A stretch of 64,000 bases of DNA from Natronococcus sp. AD-5 (GTDB lineage Archaea; Halobacteriota; Halobacteria; Halobacteriales; Natrialbaceae): NCBI RefSeq assembly GCF_030734285.1, contig NZ_CP132294.1, positions 3,844,001 to 3,908,000 of the forward strand. Reading direction: 5' to 3'. The notes beneath the pieces were generated by a model, which was not told where the DNA came from, ran no database searches, and was given only the letters and a program-made list of their open reading frames with translations. Positions 1 through 9,550 of the stretch are shown here, piece after piece. Positions within the stretch are counted from its first letter, which is position 1; every line of letters begins with the position of its first letter. A program made the translations under genes and the position numbers.

Positions 1-3000
1 CTCGAGCCCCGCCTGAGCGAGTTCGCCGATAGCCTGTCGTACCTGGCCGACCGCCCGCCATCGGTCCTCGCGACCGCGATGGTCGAGTCGCTGGACCTCG
101 CGAGCCATCGGCTGGACGCCTGGTGGACGTCACTGTCGACCCGGCGGCTGGCCGAACTGCGCGACCGACAGGCCCACTGGGAACCGACCGTGGACGGGTA
201 CGACGAGTGGGTGATCGACGGAGATCGATCCAGCGGCGATGACGGGCCGGCGGACGCGGGTGACGGCGAGGGCGCTGCCACCAGCGACGACGAGAGGGCC
301 ACCGATCGTCTCGACGGCGCGGAGCCGTCGTCACCAGGGATCCACGTCGGCGCGTACGGGTTCGTCGAGGACCTCGCCGCCGATCCACCCGAGACGGACG
401 GCGAGTACGTCCACGCCCCGTCGCTCCAGCACGCGACGACGGCCTCGCTGCTGCGCAGTGGCTACCTCGCCCACGCCGACGACTCGATGGAAGATGCGCT
501 CACAGTCGACCTCTCCGCCGACCGGGTCCGTGAGGCCCTCGGGCTCGTCTACGGCGTCCGCGACGGGCAGTCCCTCGGTGAGCAACTCGGGTACCGGTTC
601 GAGCGGGGCCTGGTGGATCACACGGTCGCGGACGGGGCCGAAGTGAACGTCAGGCAGTACCGCAACGCCTTCCGCGAGGCGTTTCCCGCCGGGCAGCCTT
701 CGAACTCGGCGGACACGACGGCCGACGCGGAGGCAGCTGCCGTCACCGGGGACCCGGGAGACGCCGCCACGAGGGACGTCGTCGACGGGTACGCGCTCGT
801 TCGCGAGTGGGAGGAGTATCCCTTCGGCCGCAACGATCTCCCCTCGCAGGACGGCGACGAGTTCGCGGTCCTCCAGTCTATCGTCTCCGAACTCGCCGAC
901 GCGCTCGACGCCGTCGGGGACCTGCTCACGGCCGAGAGCGTCCACCAGCTCGGAAAGGGAAACTTCGAGCGCACCGCCGCGTCCGTGGACGCGCTCGCGG
1001 CAGGAACGACACCGCCGAACCCGGACGTCGTCCGGACGCCGCGAGACGGGATCGGCGTCACGCACCGCTCTGTCGTCCTCTTTGGCGACCCCAGGACCCA
1101 GACGACATCCGCCGAGTGGCCGACGTCGACCCCGGTTCCGATCACCGACTACCCTGCCGGTCACCGACAAGTCGACCCGGACGCCGCCGCCGACGCCGGC
1201 CCGTCCAGTGTGGATGGAAGCGCGGAGGGGGCATCGGCCGTCTTCCAGGTCCGCAGCGAGGCCGAGCCCGCGCTGGACGCCTGGATCGGCGACGTGCTCC
1301 CCGCGCCGGCCGACGTCGAGTTCCGTGCCACGTACCGATGGCCGATCGCGGACGACGAGACGACCATCGACACCGACGACGGAACTCCCGGGCCACAGCA
1401 CGTGGTCGACCGGACGGTCACCCTAGACGAACTGGCTCTGGGCCCGCTCGATCTCCTCGCCCTGGGCGAGGCCGGGGACCGAGCGGCCGGCTCCGAATTC
1501 GAGGCGCGTGCTGCCTACTACCTGCGCCGCGACCGGCCCGCGAACGACCCGCCGATCCCGGCTGACGCGACGGTCGAGGTCGCCACCACGGAGACCGGAC
1601 GGGACGACGCCGTCCCGGTCGCCGACCTCCTCGCGGCCGTCCGGAGTCTCCGGGAGCTTGTCTTCGAGGGGCGAGCGGTGGACGGGACCGACCTGGCCCA
1701 CCCGCCGAGCGCGACGGATCCCGGGTACACCCAGGAGTGCCTCGAGGCACTTCGCGACCGGGCAGACGCTGCCGAGGCGACGCTCGCGTCGGTTCGAGCC
1801 GGCCTCGAGAACCGCCTCGCGGTCCTCAACCCGCCCGGCGAGGTCGGTTCGCTCCTCTCGCAGCTCGACGACGTCGCGACCGCCACCGACGCGTTCGTCG
1901 ACCGGGTGCCCGTCGATCGGCTCGTCGACGCGTCGGGCGACCTGACGGGTGACCTCGAGGCCGACCTCGAAACGCTGGCCGGGCGTCTCGCAGACCGTGA
2001 CCGGACGAGAACGGCCCCCGACGAGCAGGTCCTCGTCACTTCGGCACCGGCGCAGACGGTCAACGGACAGCTCCGCGTGCGGGCGTCCTCGCCGGTCGAC
2101 CCGGGTGGCACCCGCCCTGTCGAGTCCGAACGCGGGGAATCCGGGTTACCGGCCGCCGGCCGCCACCGACGCCTGCGTGCGCTCGCGGAGATCGAGGGGT
2201 TCGACTCACTGCTCGCCGAGACGCCCGCGGAGGCAGACCTACGTGCCCACGAAGGCACCGAGGGGACAGCGTCCGGCGAGCCGGTTCCAGATCGATTCCG
2301 GAACGCCGACGTCGTGGTCCTGGTCTGGTCGCGGCCCACCAGTCGCTGGTTCGAACGTGGCGTGACGACGACCAGCGACGAACGAGGCGTGTTCGACGTC
2401 ACCGTCGACTTCTCCGACGTCGAGCCGGGCACGTCGTTTGCCGTCGTCGCGGCCGTCGAGGGCGAGGTAGCGTTCGCCGAGCACGGGCGGGTCGTCGACG
2501 ACGGCGACCGGCGAGAGACGGCCGCCGACGGCGTGGACTCGCGGACTATCGACGCGACGAACTCCCGGAGGATCGACGGGCTCGCCGACGCCGCGCCGCT
2601 GCTCGCGCGACTCCTGTGGCTCGACGAGCAGCGAACCCACCTGGCGGTCGGCGACGGAGCGGACTCGACCGCAGACGACCTCGCCACCGCACTCGGCGCT
2701 ACCCGGTGGCAGTCTGCCCGCGAGGAACGCGACCTGTTCGATCCGTCGTGGTCGACGCTCACCCGGTCCGACCTGGCGGCGACCGACGCGCTGCTCGAAC
2801 TGGCGGCCGTCGATCCGACCGACACGGACGCTGCAGTCGCGGCCCTGTTCGACGGGCTGGACGGCATGGGAGTGACGAGGGCACTGGCCGTCGCCGGCGA
2901 CGCGACGGCACCGGACTCGCCTCACGTTCAGGTACGCCAGCGGGAGTTCGAGCGCGCCGTTCGCAACCGAATCCGGCGGTACCTGTCCAATCCCGTGGCG

Positions 3001-4572
3001 TTCAACCGCGAGGTCGACGAGGCGCTGCTCGGGTACTCGCCTGTGGCGGCGCTATCGATCGCTCGGACGGACGATCCGGTGCGACTCGCCGGCTACCTGC
3101 GGGTCTTCCTCGATCAGCCCGCGATGGTCGTCTTCGGCCTCGGCGAGCACGTCGACGAGCCCCACAGGCTCCTCGCCGCGATCGGCGCGTGGCTCTACCG
3201 GGCGAATCGGGCGACCGAATCGCCGGATGCTGACGCAGTCGTCGACGCCCTGGGAGAACTGGCCGACGCCGTCGCGGAGATGCCGAGCCTGGACGGGCTG
3301 TTTGCGATCTTCGAACGCGAGCAGGCAGACGACGACACGGGGGACCCCCCGGCCCACCGGCGATCGTTCGCCCGCCTGCTCGGACAGCTCGGGGACGACC
3401 TCGCGGAGTCCCCGCCGGCGGTTCCCGAGGCGGCGGACGAGCGCGCAGCGGCCGAAGGGGCCTTCGCCGACGCCGTCACGGACTATCAGCGGGCCCTCGC
3501 CGATACCGTCGTCCCGCTCCGGACAGCGAGCGCGGCGGCTGCCGAGCCAGCCGCCGCGGCCACGGCGTTTCGCCACGGCGTCCTCGAGTCGGCTCGCGTT
3601 CCCCTCGTTCACGCGTCGTACTTCGGCGTCTACGGGAGCACGCCGCAGTCGGCGACAGGCGGGACCGCGGCCGACGAGGCGACGCTTCGCTCGCAGCTCG
3701 GTCGTGTCAGAGACCGTGTCGACGACCGGCTGGCAGCGGCTGCCGAGGTAGCGCCCGGCGGGACCGACTCGATCGACAGGGCCGTCCGCTCCCAGGCGAC
3801 GCGGCTCCGCGCACTCTTCGGGGACGAGTTCGTCGTGCTCCCCCCGTTTGTACCCTCAGACGGCACGGAATTGGGTAGGACCTTCGGGAACGAGCGACTC
3901 CTGGACGCGGGATCGCCCCTGGCCGCGGAGACCTGGCTCCAGCGGGTCGCACAGGTCCACGATCGGCAGGCGACCTTCAGAGAGGCACTCTCCGCGGCCG
4001 AGGCGCTCTCCGGCCGGCTCGTCAGGGATCTCACGGTCGGACAGCTGCCACACCGGCCGGGAGACGACTGGGTGGGGATCGACGGCGTCACGCCCGAGCC
4101 CGGTCAGCTCTCGCTCGTCGCGCAGTTCGGCCGCGACCTCCACCCGACGGACCTCGCCGGGCCGATCTGCGGGCTCTTCGTGGACGACCACGTCGAGCAG
4201 GTTCCCACGGAGACGGAGACGACGGGCCTGGCGATCAACTACGACGAGCCGGACAACCGCGCGCCGCAGTCGATCCTGCTCGCCGTTCCGCCGGCGGCCG
4301 GTGCGTGGACGATCGACGACCTCGAATCGGCCATCCGCGAGACGATCCGGCTGTCGAAGTTCCGCGCGGTCGACCTCGAGGACCTCCCCCACTTCGGGCA
4401 CCTCCTGCCGATGCTGGCGTTCGCGTACAACACCGGATCGCCCCCCGAGACGCCGTCGATCGACTTCGAGACCCTCGTGACGGGGGGTCTGGCCCGCCCG
4501 CAGACCGTCGCCCCCTCCTATCGGGTGTTCTCGGACTACGACCTTCACCGACGCAACGGCGGTGATCGGTGA
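1..4572 (+). CDS. Giant acidic protein of unknown function, 5' end outside window
   Basis: The reading frame is open from base 1, so the true start probably lies upstream; the first in-frame ATG is at 79. More than 1,500 residues are present. Near the N-terminus are the motifs LDLASHRLDAW and SLQHATTASLLRSGYLAHA, which I associate with large uncharacterised proteins found in scattered bacteria and haloarchaea. A beta-sandwich-like stretch around residues 740-810 (after the ATG at 79) resembles a carboxypeptidase-regulatory or big-type domain. The rest is Ala/Asp/Glu-rich with helical segments. There is no signal peptide or membrane segment. The stop overlaps the next start by one base (TGATG), so the two genes are translationally coupled. 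Codon use is extremely GC-rich, unlike the region after 7.4 kb. A structural or scaffold role is possible but only a guess. Confidence 0.85.
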   Translation, partial: LEPRLSEFADSLSYLADRPPSVLATAMVESLDLASHRLDAWWTSLSTRRLAELRDRQAHWEPTVDGYDEWVIDGDRSSGDDGPADAGDGEGAATSDDERATDRLDGAEPSSPGIHVGAYGFVEDLAADPPETDGEYVHAPSLQHATTASLLRSGYLAHADDSMEDALTVDLSADRVREALGLVYGVRDGQSLGEQLGYRFERGLVDHTVADGAEVNVRQYRNAFREAFPAGQPSNSADTTADAEAAAVTGDPGDAATRDVVDGYALVREWEEYPFGRNDLPSQDGDEFAVLQSIVSELADALDAVGDLLTAESVHQLGKGNFERTAASVDALAAGTTPPNPDVVRTPRDGIGVTHRSVVLFGDPRTQTTSAEWPTSTPVPITDYPAGHRQVDPDAAADAGPSSVDGSAEGASAVFQVRSEAEPALDAWIGDVLPAPADVEFRATYRWPIADDETTIDTDDGTPGPQHVVDRTVTLDELALGPLDLLALGEAGDRAAGSEFEARAAYYLRRDRPANDPPIPADATVEVATTETGRDDAVPVADLLAAVRSLRELVFEGRAVDGTDLAHPPSATDPGYTQECLEALRDRADAAEATLASVRAGLENRLAVLNPPGEVGSLLSQLDDVATATDAFVDRVPVDRLVDASGDLTGDLEADLETLAGRLADRDRTRTAPDEQVLVTSAPAQTVNGQLRVRASSPVDPGGTRPVESERGESGLPAAGRHRRLRALAEIEGFDSLLAETPAEADLRAHEGTEGTASGEPVPDRFRNADVVVLVWSRPTSRWFERGVTTTSDERGVFDVTVDFSDVEPGTSFAVVAAVEGEVAFAEHGRVVDDGDRRETAADGVDSRTIDATNSRRIDGLADAAPLLARLLWLDEQRTHLAVGDGADSTADDLATALGATRWQSAREERDLFDPSWSTLTRSDLAATDALLELAAVDPTDTDAAVAALFDGLDGMGVTRALAVAGDATAPDSPHVQVRQREFERAVRNRIRRYLSNPVAFNREVDEALLGYSPVAALSIARTDDPVRLAGYLRVFLDQPAMVVFGLGEHVDEPHRLLAAIGAWLYRANRATESPDADAVVDALGELADAVAEMPSLDGLFAIFEREQADDDTGDPPAHRRSFARLLGQLGDDLAESPPAVPEAADERAAAEGAFADAVTDYQRALADTVVPLRTASAAAAEPAAAATAFRHGVLESARVPLVHASYFGVYGSTPQSATGGTAADEATLRSQLGRVRDRVDDRLAAAAEVAPGGTDSIDRAVRSQATRLRALFGDEFVVLPPFVPSDGTELGRTFGNERLLDAGSPLAAETWLQRVAQVHDRQATFREALSAAEALSGRLVRDLTVGQLPHRPGDDWVGIDGVTPEPGQLSLVAQFGRDLHPTDLAGPICGLFVDDHVEQVPTETETTGLAINYDEPDNRAPQSILLAVPPAAGAWTIDDLESAIRETIRLSKFRAVDLEDLPHFGHLLPMLAFAYNTGSPPETPSIDFETLVTGGLARPQTVAPSYRVFSDYDLHRRNGGDR

Positions 4573-7331
4573 TGACCGTCCCGCGCTCGTTCACCCACTG
4601 GACACGGCTCGAACCCCGACCCCGAAACGGGGAACTGACCGACGCGCTACGGGCCCAGGTTCGGGATCCCCTGTGGTTGCTCACCCGGCAGTGGCAGCTC
4701 GCGGAGTTCCACGGGGACGACGCCGGCTCCCCCGTGCGCGCCGACGCGCACGTCGACCACGATCACCTCCGTCGCTACGATCTCGGCCCGCGGGATCGAG
4801 GGGAAGAGGGATGTGGACCGCGGGAGTACGCCGGCGAACCGCTGGAGGCGCTCGTCGAACGCGAACCGGTCCTGAGGGGCGAGGACGCGCCGCCCGCGCG
4901 GCTCAGGGCCGAGGCGGGCCAGTACTTCCTGCGGCTCCTCGCTGCATACGGGTACGACCCCGGGGACGGTACCCCGGCCGCCGATGACTTCCCCGGGGAC
5001 CTCCTGTTGACCGAGGTCGAGGGGGAGCTTGACGCCGACGGCCGCGCGTTCGAGCGCGTGATGGCCGACCGCGTGCTCGACGGGCAGGCCGTCTACGACG
5101 CCGTCGCGCGGGCGGTGTCGAACCTCGCTGCCGTCGGAGACGGTGCCAGCCCGACGGTCGCGGACGAGGCCGCCCTCCCGCTCCCGACCGACGGCCGCAG
5201 GACAGTGGCGTTCGACAGCGCCGTCGTGGATTTCGTCGACTACTATCGCTCCCTGTTCGACGAGCCCAACGCGGCGGCTCCGTCCGCCTGGCGACCGGAA
5301 CGGATGGAGTACGCGTTCGCGGTCGCGACCGGGGAAGGCGAGGCGGAGACCGTGTTCGAAGCCCCGGCGTTCGACGGCGGACACCTCGACTGGTACGCGT
5401 TCTCAGTGGATCCCGATCGGTCGCTGGCGTCCCCGGCCGACGCCGAGGGCGGTGACGACCGGACCGAGGACCTCGGTGGAGACGGGGACGCGAACTACGG
5501 GGACGACGGGCCACAGACCGAGACCACGGTCAGCACAGTTCCGACGCGGGCGAGGTTTCCCGGGATGCCAGCCACGCGCTGGTGGGAATTCGAGGACGCC
5601 GCCGTCACGCTCGGCGAGGTGGCGGGCGCCGGCGCGAGCCTCCCCCGGTTGCTCCTCCTCGAGTTCGCCGTTCAGTACGGCAACAACTGGTTTCTCGTCC
5701 CCGTCGAGACGCCCGTCGGATCGCTCTCGCGAGTCACCTCGCTGTCGGTCACCGACTCGTTCGGCTGCAGCCAGTCGGTCGAACCCGCGGTGGCGCGGAC
5801 CGACGACTGGAACGCGTTCGCGTTTCCCTTGCCGGACGCCGACGAGCCCGGGCTGTTCGTCCCGCCGACGCTCCCCACGTCGGCCGAGTCCGGCCCGGTC
5901 GAGCGCGTCGTCCTCGCCAGGGACGAACTGGCGAACCTCGCGTGGGGGATCGAGCACCTCGTCGAGGGGCCGGTCGGTGATCCCATCGACCGGGACGCGT
6001 TCGACCGGCCGTCGCTTCGGATCGACGACGTCTCGCCGGCTTCCGAGGGCGACGTGGCGACGGAGTTCGTCGACTTCGAGAACCGCGGCGATGACGAACT
6101 CGACCTCTCGGGCTGGACGGTCCGACGGGTGAGCGACGGGGAGGCGTCGACCGTCTTCACCTTCGAGGACGAGGCCCTCCCGCCGAACGGCAGGCTCCGA
6201 CTCCACACCGGTAGTCAAGCGAGCGCCGCGGTGGACGGTGAGCGACGCGATCTGTACTGCGAGCGCAACGACCCCATCTGGGCCGACGCCGACGCCTTGA
6301 GCGTCACTGACGAGTCCGACGGAACCCCGAAACACGTCGCGTTCGAGCGGTTGAAACGGCCCAGCGACGCCGTCGCCGACTACCGCCTCTCGACGGACGT
6401 CGCCGACCACTGGTTCCCCCTTACAGTCGATCCGACCGGGCCGACGGACTACCGACTGACGCTCGCCCGACTGATCGACGCCGATCACCTCGGCGTGGAT
6501 CCGGCCCACCTTCCCGCGCCCCAGGGCGAGATTCTGGATCCCGACGCCGGGCTACTCGGGGATGGCGAGGACGCCCTCGGGCTCCCGGAAGAGGAGGTTA
6601 CCCGTGGCGGCACGGAGGTGACTCGCCGCTATCGGCTCTCGGCCTGGCACACCGGGCGTTCGCACCTCTGGACCGGCCGTCGCGTCTGGACGGGCCGCGG
6701 CGAATCGTCGAGCGACCTCAGGTTCGACGTTCTGGAGGAGCGGACCGACTCCGTCGGTTCCGTCGTCAAGGACGAGGAAGACGGGGACCGCGACCGTGAA
6801 GATGGAGACGGCGACCAGGAGGATGGGGACGGCGACGAGAGAGACGGAGACGCGGACCGTGGAGACGGAGACGAAGATGGAGACCGAGACGACGAGCCCC
6901 ACCCGCCGCGAGAGACGACCCTCGGGCTGCCCGAGACCGTCCTTGCCGCGTTGGCGTACCTCCTCGGGTGGCTCTCGGGGATCGCCGTGTTGCTCGTCGA
7001 GCGCGAGAGCGAATCCGTCCGCTTTCACGCCGCACAGAGCGTCGTCGTCTTCGGCGCGCTCTTCGCGACGAGAATCCTCCTCCTGGTCATTGAAGTGGTC
7101 GTCTTCCTCCTGTATTACCCCGCCTATCCGACCGGCTTCTACTACCCCGGCGGGCCCGCAGACTGGTCGACCTACCTCACGCTCTCATGGGTCATCCGCC
7201 AGCTCGTCCTCGTGTACTGGCTCGTCGTGGCGATCGCCTGGATCGCGCTCGTCGTGTGGACCTATCGGGGGAACGATCCACGCGTTCCCGGGGCCGCACG
7301 GGTCGCAGACGCGCTGGTCGGACGCTCGTGA
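4572..7331 (+). CDS. Large protein with lamin-tail-like domain and C-terminal DUF4870-like membrane domain
   Basis: This protein of about 919 residues starts at the ATG at 4572; a GTG sits one codon upstream. The N-terminus contains RDPLWLLTRQWQLAEFHGDDAGSP, written here only as a landmark motif (key words RDPLWLL and RQWQLAEF), typical of a family of large uncharacterised proteins. Around residues 475-580 is a lamin-tail-like beta-sandwich (EFVDFENRGDDELDLSGW). A low-complexity Asp/Glu/Arg/Gly linker follows at about 735-780. The last 140 residues hold several hydrophobic helices with the signature LAYLLGWLSGIAVLLVE and RFHAAQS, matching the DUF4870/Tic20-like membrane family. The architecture suggests a large cytosolic or surface part anchored by a C-terminal membrane module. 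It is coupled to the upstream giant gene. The molecular role is unknown. Confidence 0.85.
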   Translation: MTVPRSFTHWTRLEPRPRNGELTDALRAQVRDPLWLLTRQWQLAEFHGDDAGSPVRADAHVDHDHLRRYDLGPRDRGEEGCGPREYAGEPLEALVEREPVLRGEDAPPARLRAEAGQYFLRLLAAYGYDPGDGTPAADDFPGDLLLTEVEGELDADGRAFERVMADRVLDGQAVYDAVARAVSNLAAVGDGASPTVADEAALPLPTDGRRTVAFDSAVVDFVDYYRSLFDEPNAAAPSAWRPERMEYAFAVATGEGEAETVFEAPAFDGGHLDWYAFSVDPDRSLASPADAEGGDDRTEDLGGDGDANYGDDGPQTETTVSTVPTRARFPGMPATRWWEFEDAAVTLGEVAGAGASLPRLLLLEFAVQYGNNWFLVPVETPVGSLSRVTSLSVTDSFGCSQSVEPAVARTDDWNAFAFPLPDADEPGLFVPPTLPTSAESGPVERVVLARDELANLAWGIEHLVEGPVGDPIDRDAFDRPSLRIDDVSPASEGDVATEFVDFENRGDDELDLSGWTVRRVSDGEASTVFTFEDEALPPNGRLRLHTGSQASAAVDGERRDLYCERNDPIWADADALSVTDESDGTPKHVAFERLKRPSDAVADYRLSTDVADHWFPLTVDPTGPTDYRLTLARLIDADHLGVDPAHLPAPQGEILDPDAGLLGDGEDALGLPEEEVTRGGTEVTRRYRLSAWHTGRSHLWTGRRVWTGRGESSSDLRFDVLEERTDSVGSVVKDEEDGDRDREDGDGDQEDGDGDERDGDADRGDGDEDGDRDDEPHPPRETTLGLPETVLAALAYLLGWLSGIAVLLVERESESVRFHAAQSVVVFGALFATRILLLVIEVVVFLLYYPAYPTGFYYPGGPADWSTYLTLSWVIRQLVLVYWLVVAIAWIALVVWTYRGNDPRVPGAARVADALVGRS

Positions 7332-7449
7332 TCGCGTCGAACATCCGAGTAGCCCCGTGCGCCGCGCCGTCGACGGTGGCCGCCACCGGGCCCACGGGCC
7401 GGGCGACGACGTCGACGGCACGACTCGGGTGGAGGCACGGAGATCGGTG

Positions 7450-7729
7450 GATTGAAGCCGGATTCCCGTTCGAGCACTTTGGAGATCCACCGCTCCGTGA
7501 ATTCGTCCGGGAATTTCGGATTTTCCTTTTGAAGGAATTCCCGAACTTGGTCCTGAGTCTTTGGTGGTACTAATCGTTTTGCGCGCTCTCGAATTTTCTC
7601 CTCAGAAGGGTTCTCACACTCCAACACATAGACGAAGTGATTACTGGAATCAGGAGTCCGTCTGTCGATATATGAGTTGAGGTCATCCTCAGAAGCAGGC
7701 AGTTTAATTCCAGTAGTACGACCAGGCAC
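7450..7729 (-). pseudogene. Truncated gene, possibly the N-terminal part of a GIY-YIG-type protein
   Basis: The frame starts at a GTG at 7729 and reads a normal haloarchaeal-looking protein for about 90 residues, including HFVYVLECENPSEEK, the type of strand that opens GIY-YIG nuclease domains. After about position 7450 it runs into Arg/Pro/Gly low complexity on the antisense of GC-rich sequence. The gene therefore appears cut off where the GC-rich block begins. The GIY-YIG assignment is tentative because the catalytic half is absent. Confidence 0.45.
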
Positions 7730-8315
7730 CCGTCAAGGACCGTCGCAACGCGCTCGGACGGATGGGTTGAGTCACGTCTCGGCGGCCGTTCGTTACGTCG
7801 CCCCGTCCCAGGAATTAACAGCCTCTTAAAATAGCCGTCCCCGTTCCCGAGGCTGACGTGGCGAGCGGCTCGCCACCTCAGACAGCCCAACCTATACTAG
7901 AGTCACAGGTGACCTTGCCCAACCCCGCTGGTCAGCGAGCCCATATATCGACCGATTAAATCGGAACGACGGGGGTCTGTCGATAGTTCAATTCAGGTCG
8001 ATATGACGGCCCTTACTGAGGTTGAAACTAGTGGTTTGACTACCGTCAGTTTATGGATCCATCTTCCCAGGTGCTGATGAAGACACCGACGATCTGATAG
8101 AAATGGCGTGCGAGAGATAGAGGATATATCCATCAAGGCAAGTCGCTTTATTTCGAGTTGGCGGGTCTGAACTACCTGGAAGGGAATGTGCGAACTGAGC
8201 AACCAAACCGTTCCATCCAAACAGATACTTGATTAGTGGAGATAATAGTTTTATATCATACCAACTGTTATCCATCCCCAGCCTGTAAGTCTCTTACCCC
8301 AGTCGTGGGAGCCTA
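7730..8315. other. Gene-free stretch
   Basis: No convincing coding frame was seen on either strand. GC content falls relative to the first 7.4 kb. The last 70 bases hold an AT-rich TATA-like stretch (tttatat near 8250) that probably serves the gene starting at 8316. Confidence 0.5.
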
Positions 8316-8924
8316 ATGAACATTCATAACAACGAACTAACTGTAGAGGTATACGTCCGTCCGGATGAGTTGGTAGAGCCAATCGACACCAAAATCGACA
8401 CGTTACGCCAGCTCGACTCAGCGGATCATATCGACAACCTGTTGCTGCACGCGTGGCCGGGGGCAATCACGCTCACGGACCAAACACCCTACAGCGACGC
8501 AATAGATGCGTTTGAACAGATGGAAGCGTGGGCCGATGAACACGGAGTCAGCATCCAACCGCCGTTCACCGTTCGGACTACCACGTCCACTTTTACGAAC
8601 GAAACACAGACCAAGCTTCAGACCCCAATGATGTGCCTTGCTGTGTATGCCGGAGAGCAATTGGCGAACGTCTTCCCGCACTCTCGGGGTGACGATCACC
8701 ACGGAGTCATGGACGCGATTGCAGCCCTCAGAACAGATGATATCGAGTTGTTCCCGTTCGCTCCTGATTCAGCTGCACCGCCTCCGAGCCACTGTCTGGA
8801 GTGCGATACTCTACTAACAACCGTACAGGGGCTTGGAATATGCCAAGACTGTGATCGAATCGAAATCGGCACCACGCCACGCCGCGAGCGAGGTCAGCAG
8901 TCTCGGCTTACGCTTCGGCCGTAA
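8316..8924 (+). CDS. Haloarchaeal zinc-ribbon protein, paralogue of the 13022 gene
   Basis: The product is 202 residues. Residues 1-140 form a mixed alpha/beta domain (motifs EPIDTKIDTLRQL, EQMEAWADEHGVSIQPPF, MMCLAVYAGEQLANVFP) that is clearly shared with the protein encoded at 13022-13888. A C-terminal zinc ribbon has CLEC about 15 residues before CQDC. Unlike the longer paralogue it lacks the C-terminal winged helix and ends in an Arg-rich tail. Proteins with this N-terminal domain are common and poorly characterised in haloarchaea, often annotated as HTH-domain proteins. A regulatory role is likely, but the ligand and target are unknown. Confidence 0.75.
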   Translation: MNIHNNELTVEVYVRPDELVEPIDTKIDTLRQLDSADHIDNLLLHAWPGAITLTDQTPYSDAIDAFEQMEAWADEHGVSIQPPFTVRTTTSTFTNETQTKLQTPMMCLAVYAGEQLANVFPHSRGDDHHGVMDAIAALRTDDIELFPFAPDSAAPPPSHCLECDTLLTTVQGLGICQDCDRIEIGTTPRRERGQQSRLTLRP

Positions 8925-9153
8925 GTTGAGAGCGTTATTTTCTCCGTTAACAGTTCCTGCAATTTGTCGCTTAATAGGTGCCCTATACTGACCGATCCGA
9001 TGCTTCGTGATCTTCGGAAATCCTGTGCAAGATACGCGCCTTCTATTCAGCAGAGCCTGACCGAACTACTGAATCCCCGTCAGGAGTGGCATACTGAATA
9101 GAGCGGAAGGGGGCAGTCAAACGTATTTATGCGCAGGGGTGGCAGCGTGGCTC

Positions 9154-9486
9154 ATGCCTACAATCGAATTCGAGGGTGAAACGATCGAAGCCAATACCGG
9201 TGACAACCTCCGTCGAGCACTCCTCGATGCCGGGCTTACCCCTCATAACGGGAAAGCACACTACACGAACTGTCGCGGCAACGGGATCTGCGGAACGTGT
9301 GCTGTGGAAATTGTAGAGGGCGAGGTCGCTGCACCCACAGAGAAAGAGCTCCGCCGTCTCAAACTCCCACCTCACAATCTCGACTCCGGACTCCGGTTAG
9401 CGTGTCAACTCCCGGTCGAAGATGACCTCGTCGTTCGAAAACACTCGGGCTACTGGGGCCAGAAAATCGAATACGATGATTCGTGA
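9154..9486 (+). CDS. [2Fe-2S] ferredoxin
   Basis: The chosen start is the ATG at 9154 (MPTIEF). It follows a TATA-like tatttatg about 30 bp upstream, which fits a leaderless transcript. An in-frame ATG at 9139 adds five residues and is less likely. The 110-residue product is a plant-type [2Fe-2S] ferredoxin. The cluster ligands are visible as NCRGNGICGTC (C-x5-C-x2-C) and a later LACQL cysteine. It lacks the long N-terminal acidic extension of the main haloarchaeal ferredoxin. It would carry single electrons in the cytosol; no redox partner is encoded nearby. Confidence 0.9.
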   Translation: MPTIEFEGETIEANTGDNLRRALLDAGLTPHNGKAHYTNCRGNGICGTCAVEIVEGEVAAPTEKELRRLKLPPHNLDSGLRLACQLPVEDDLVVRKHSGYWGQKIEYDDS

Positions 9487-9550
9487 CTGTTATGGGTCGT
9501 TCGCGCTGTGTATGCAGCAGAGGCAACAAAAATCGGAAGTAGACTGTTAG

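Noticed and set aside
331-1401. Long antisense frame opposite the first giant gene, and many similar ones across 1-7.3 kb
   Set aside because: GC-rich codon bias in the real frame creates long open antisense frames; their products are Arg/Gly/Pro-rich and unlike proteins.
8980-9130. Strings such as tattcagca and actgaccgatc also seen near 10300 and 26400
   Set aside because: They look like recurrent haloarchaeal intergenic sequence; no transposase end or consistent repeat boundary could be defined.
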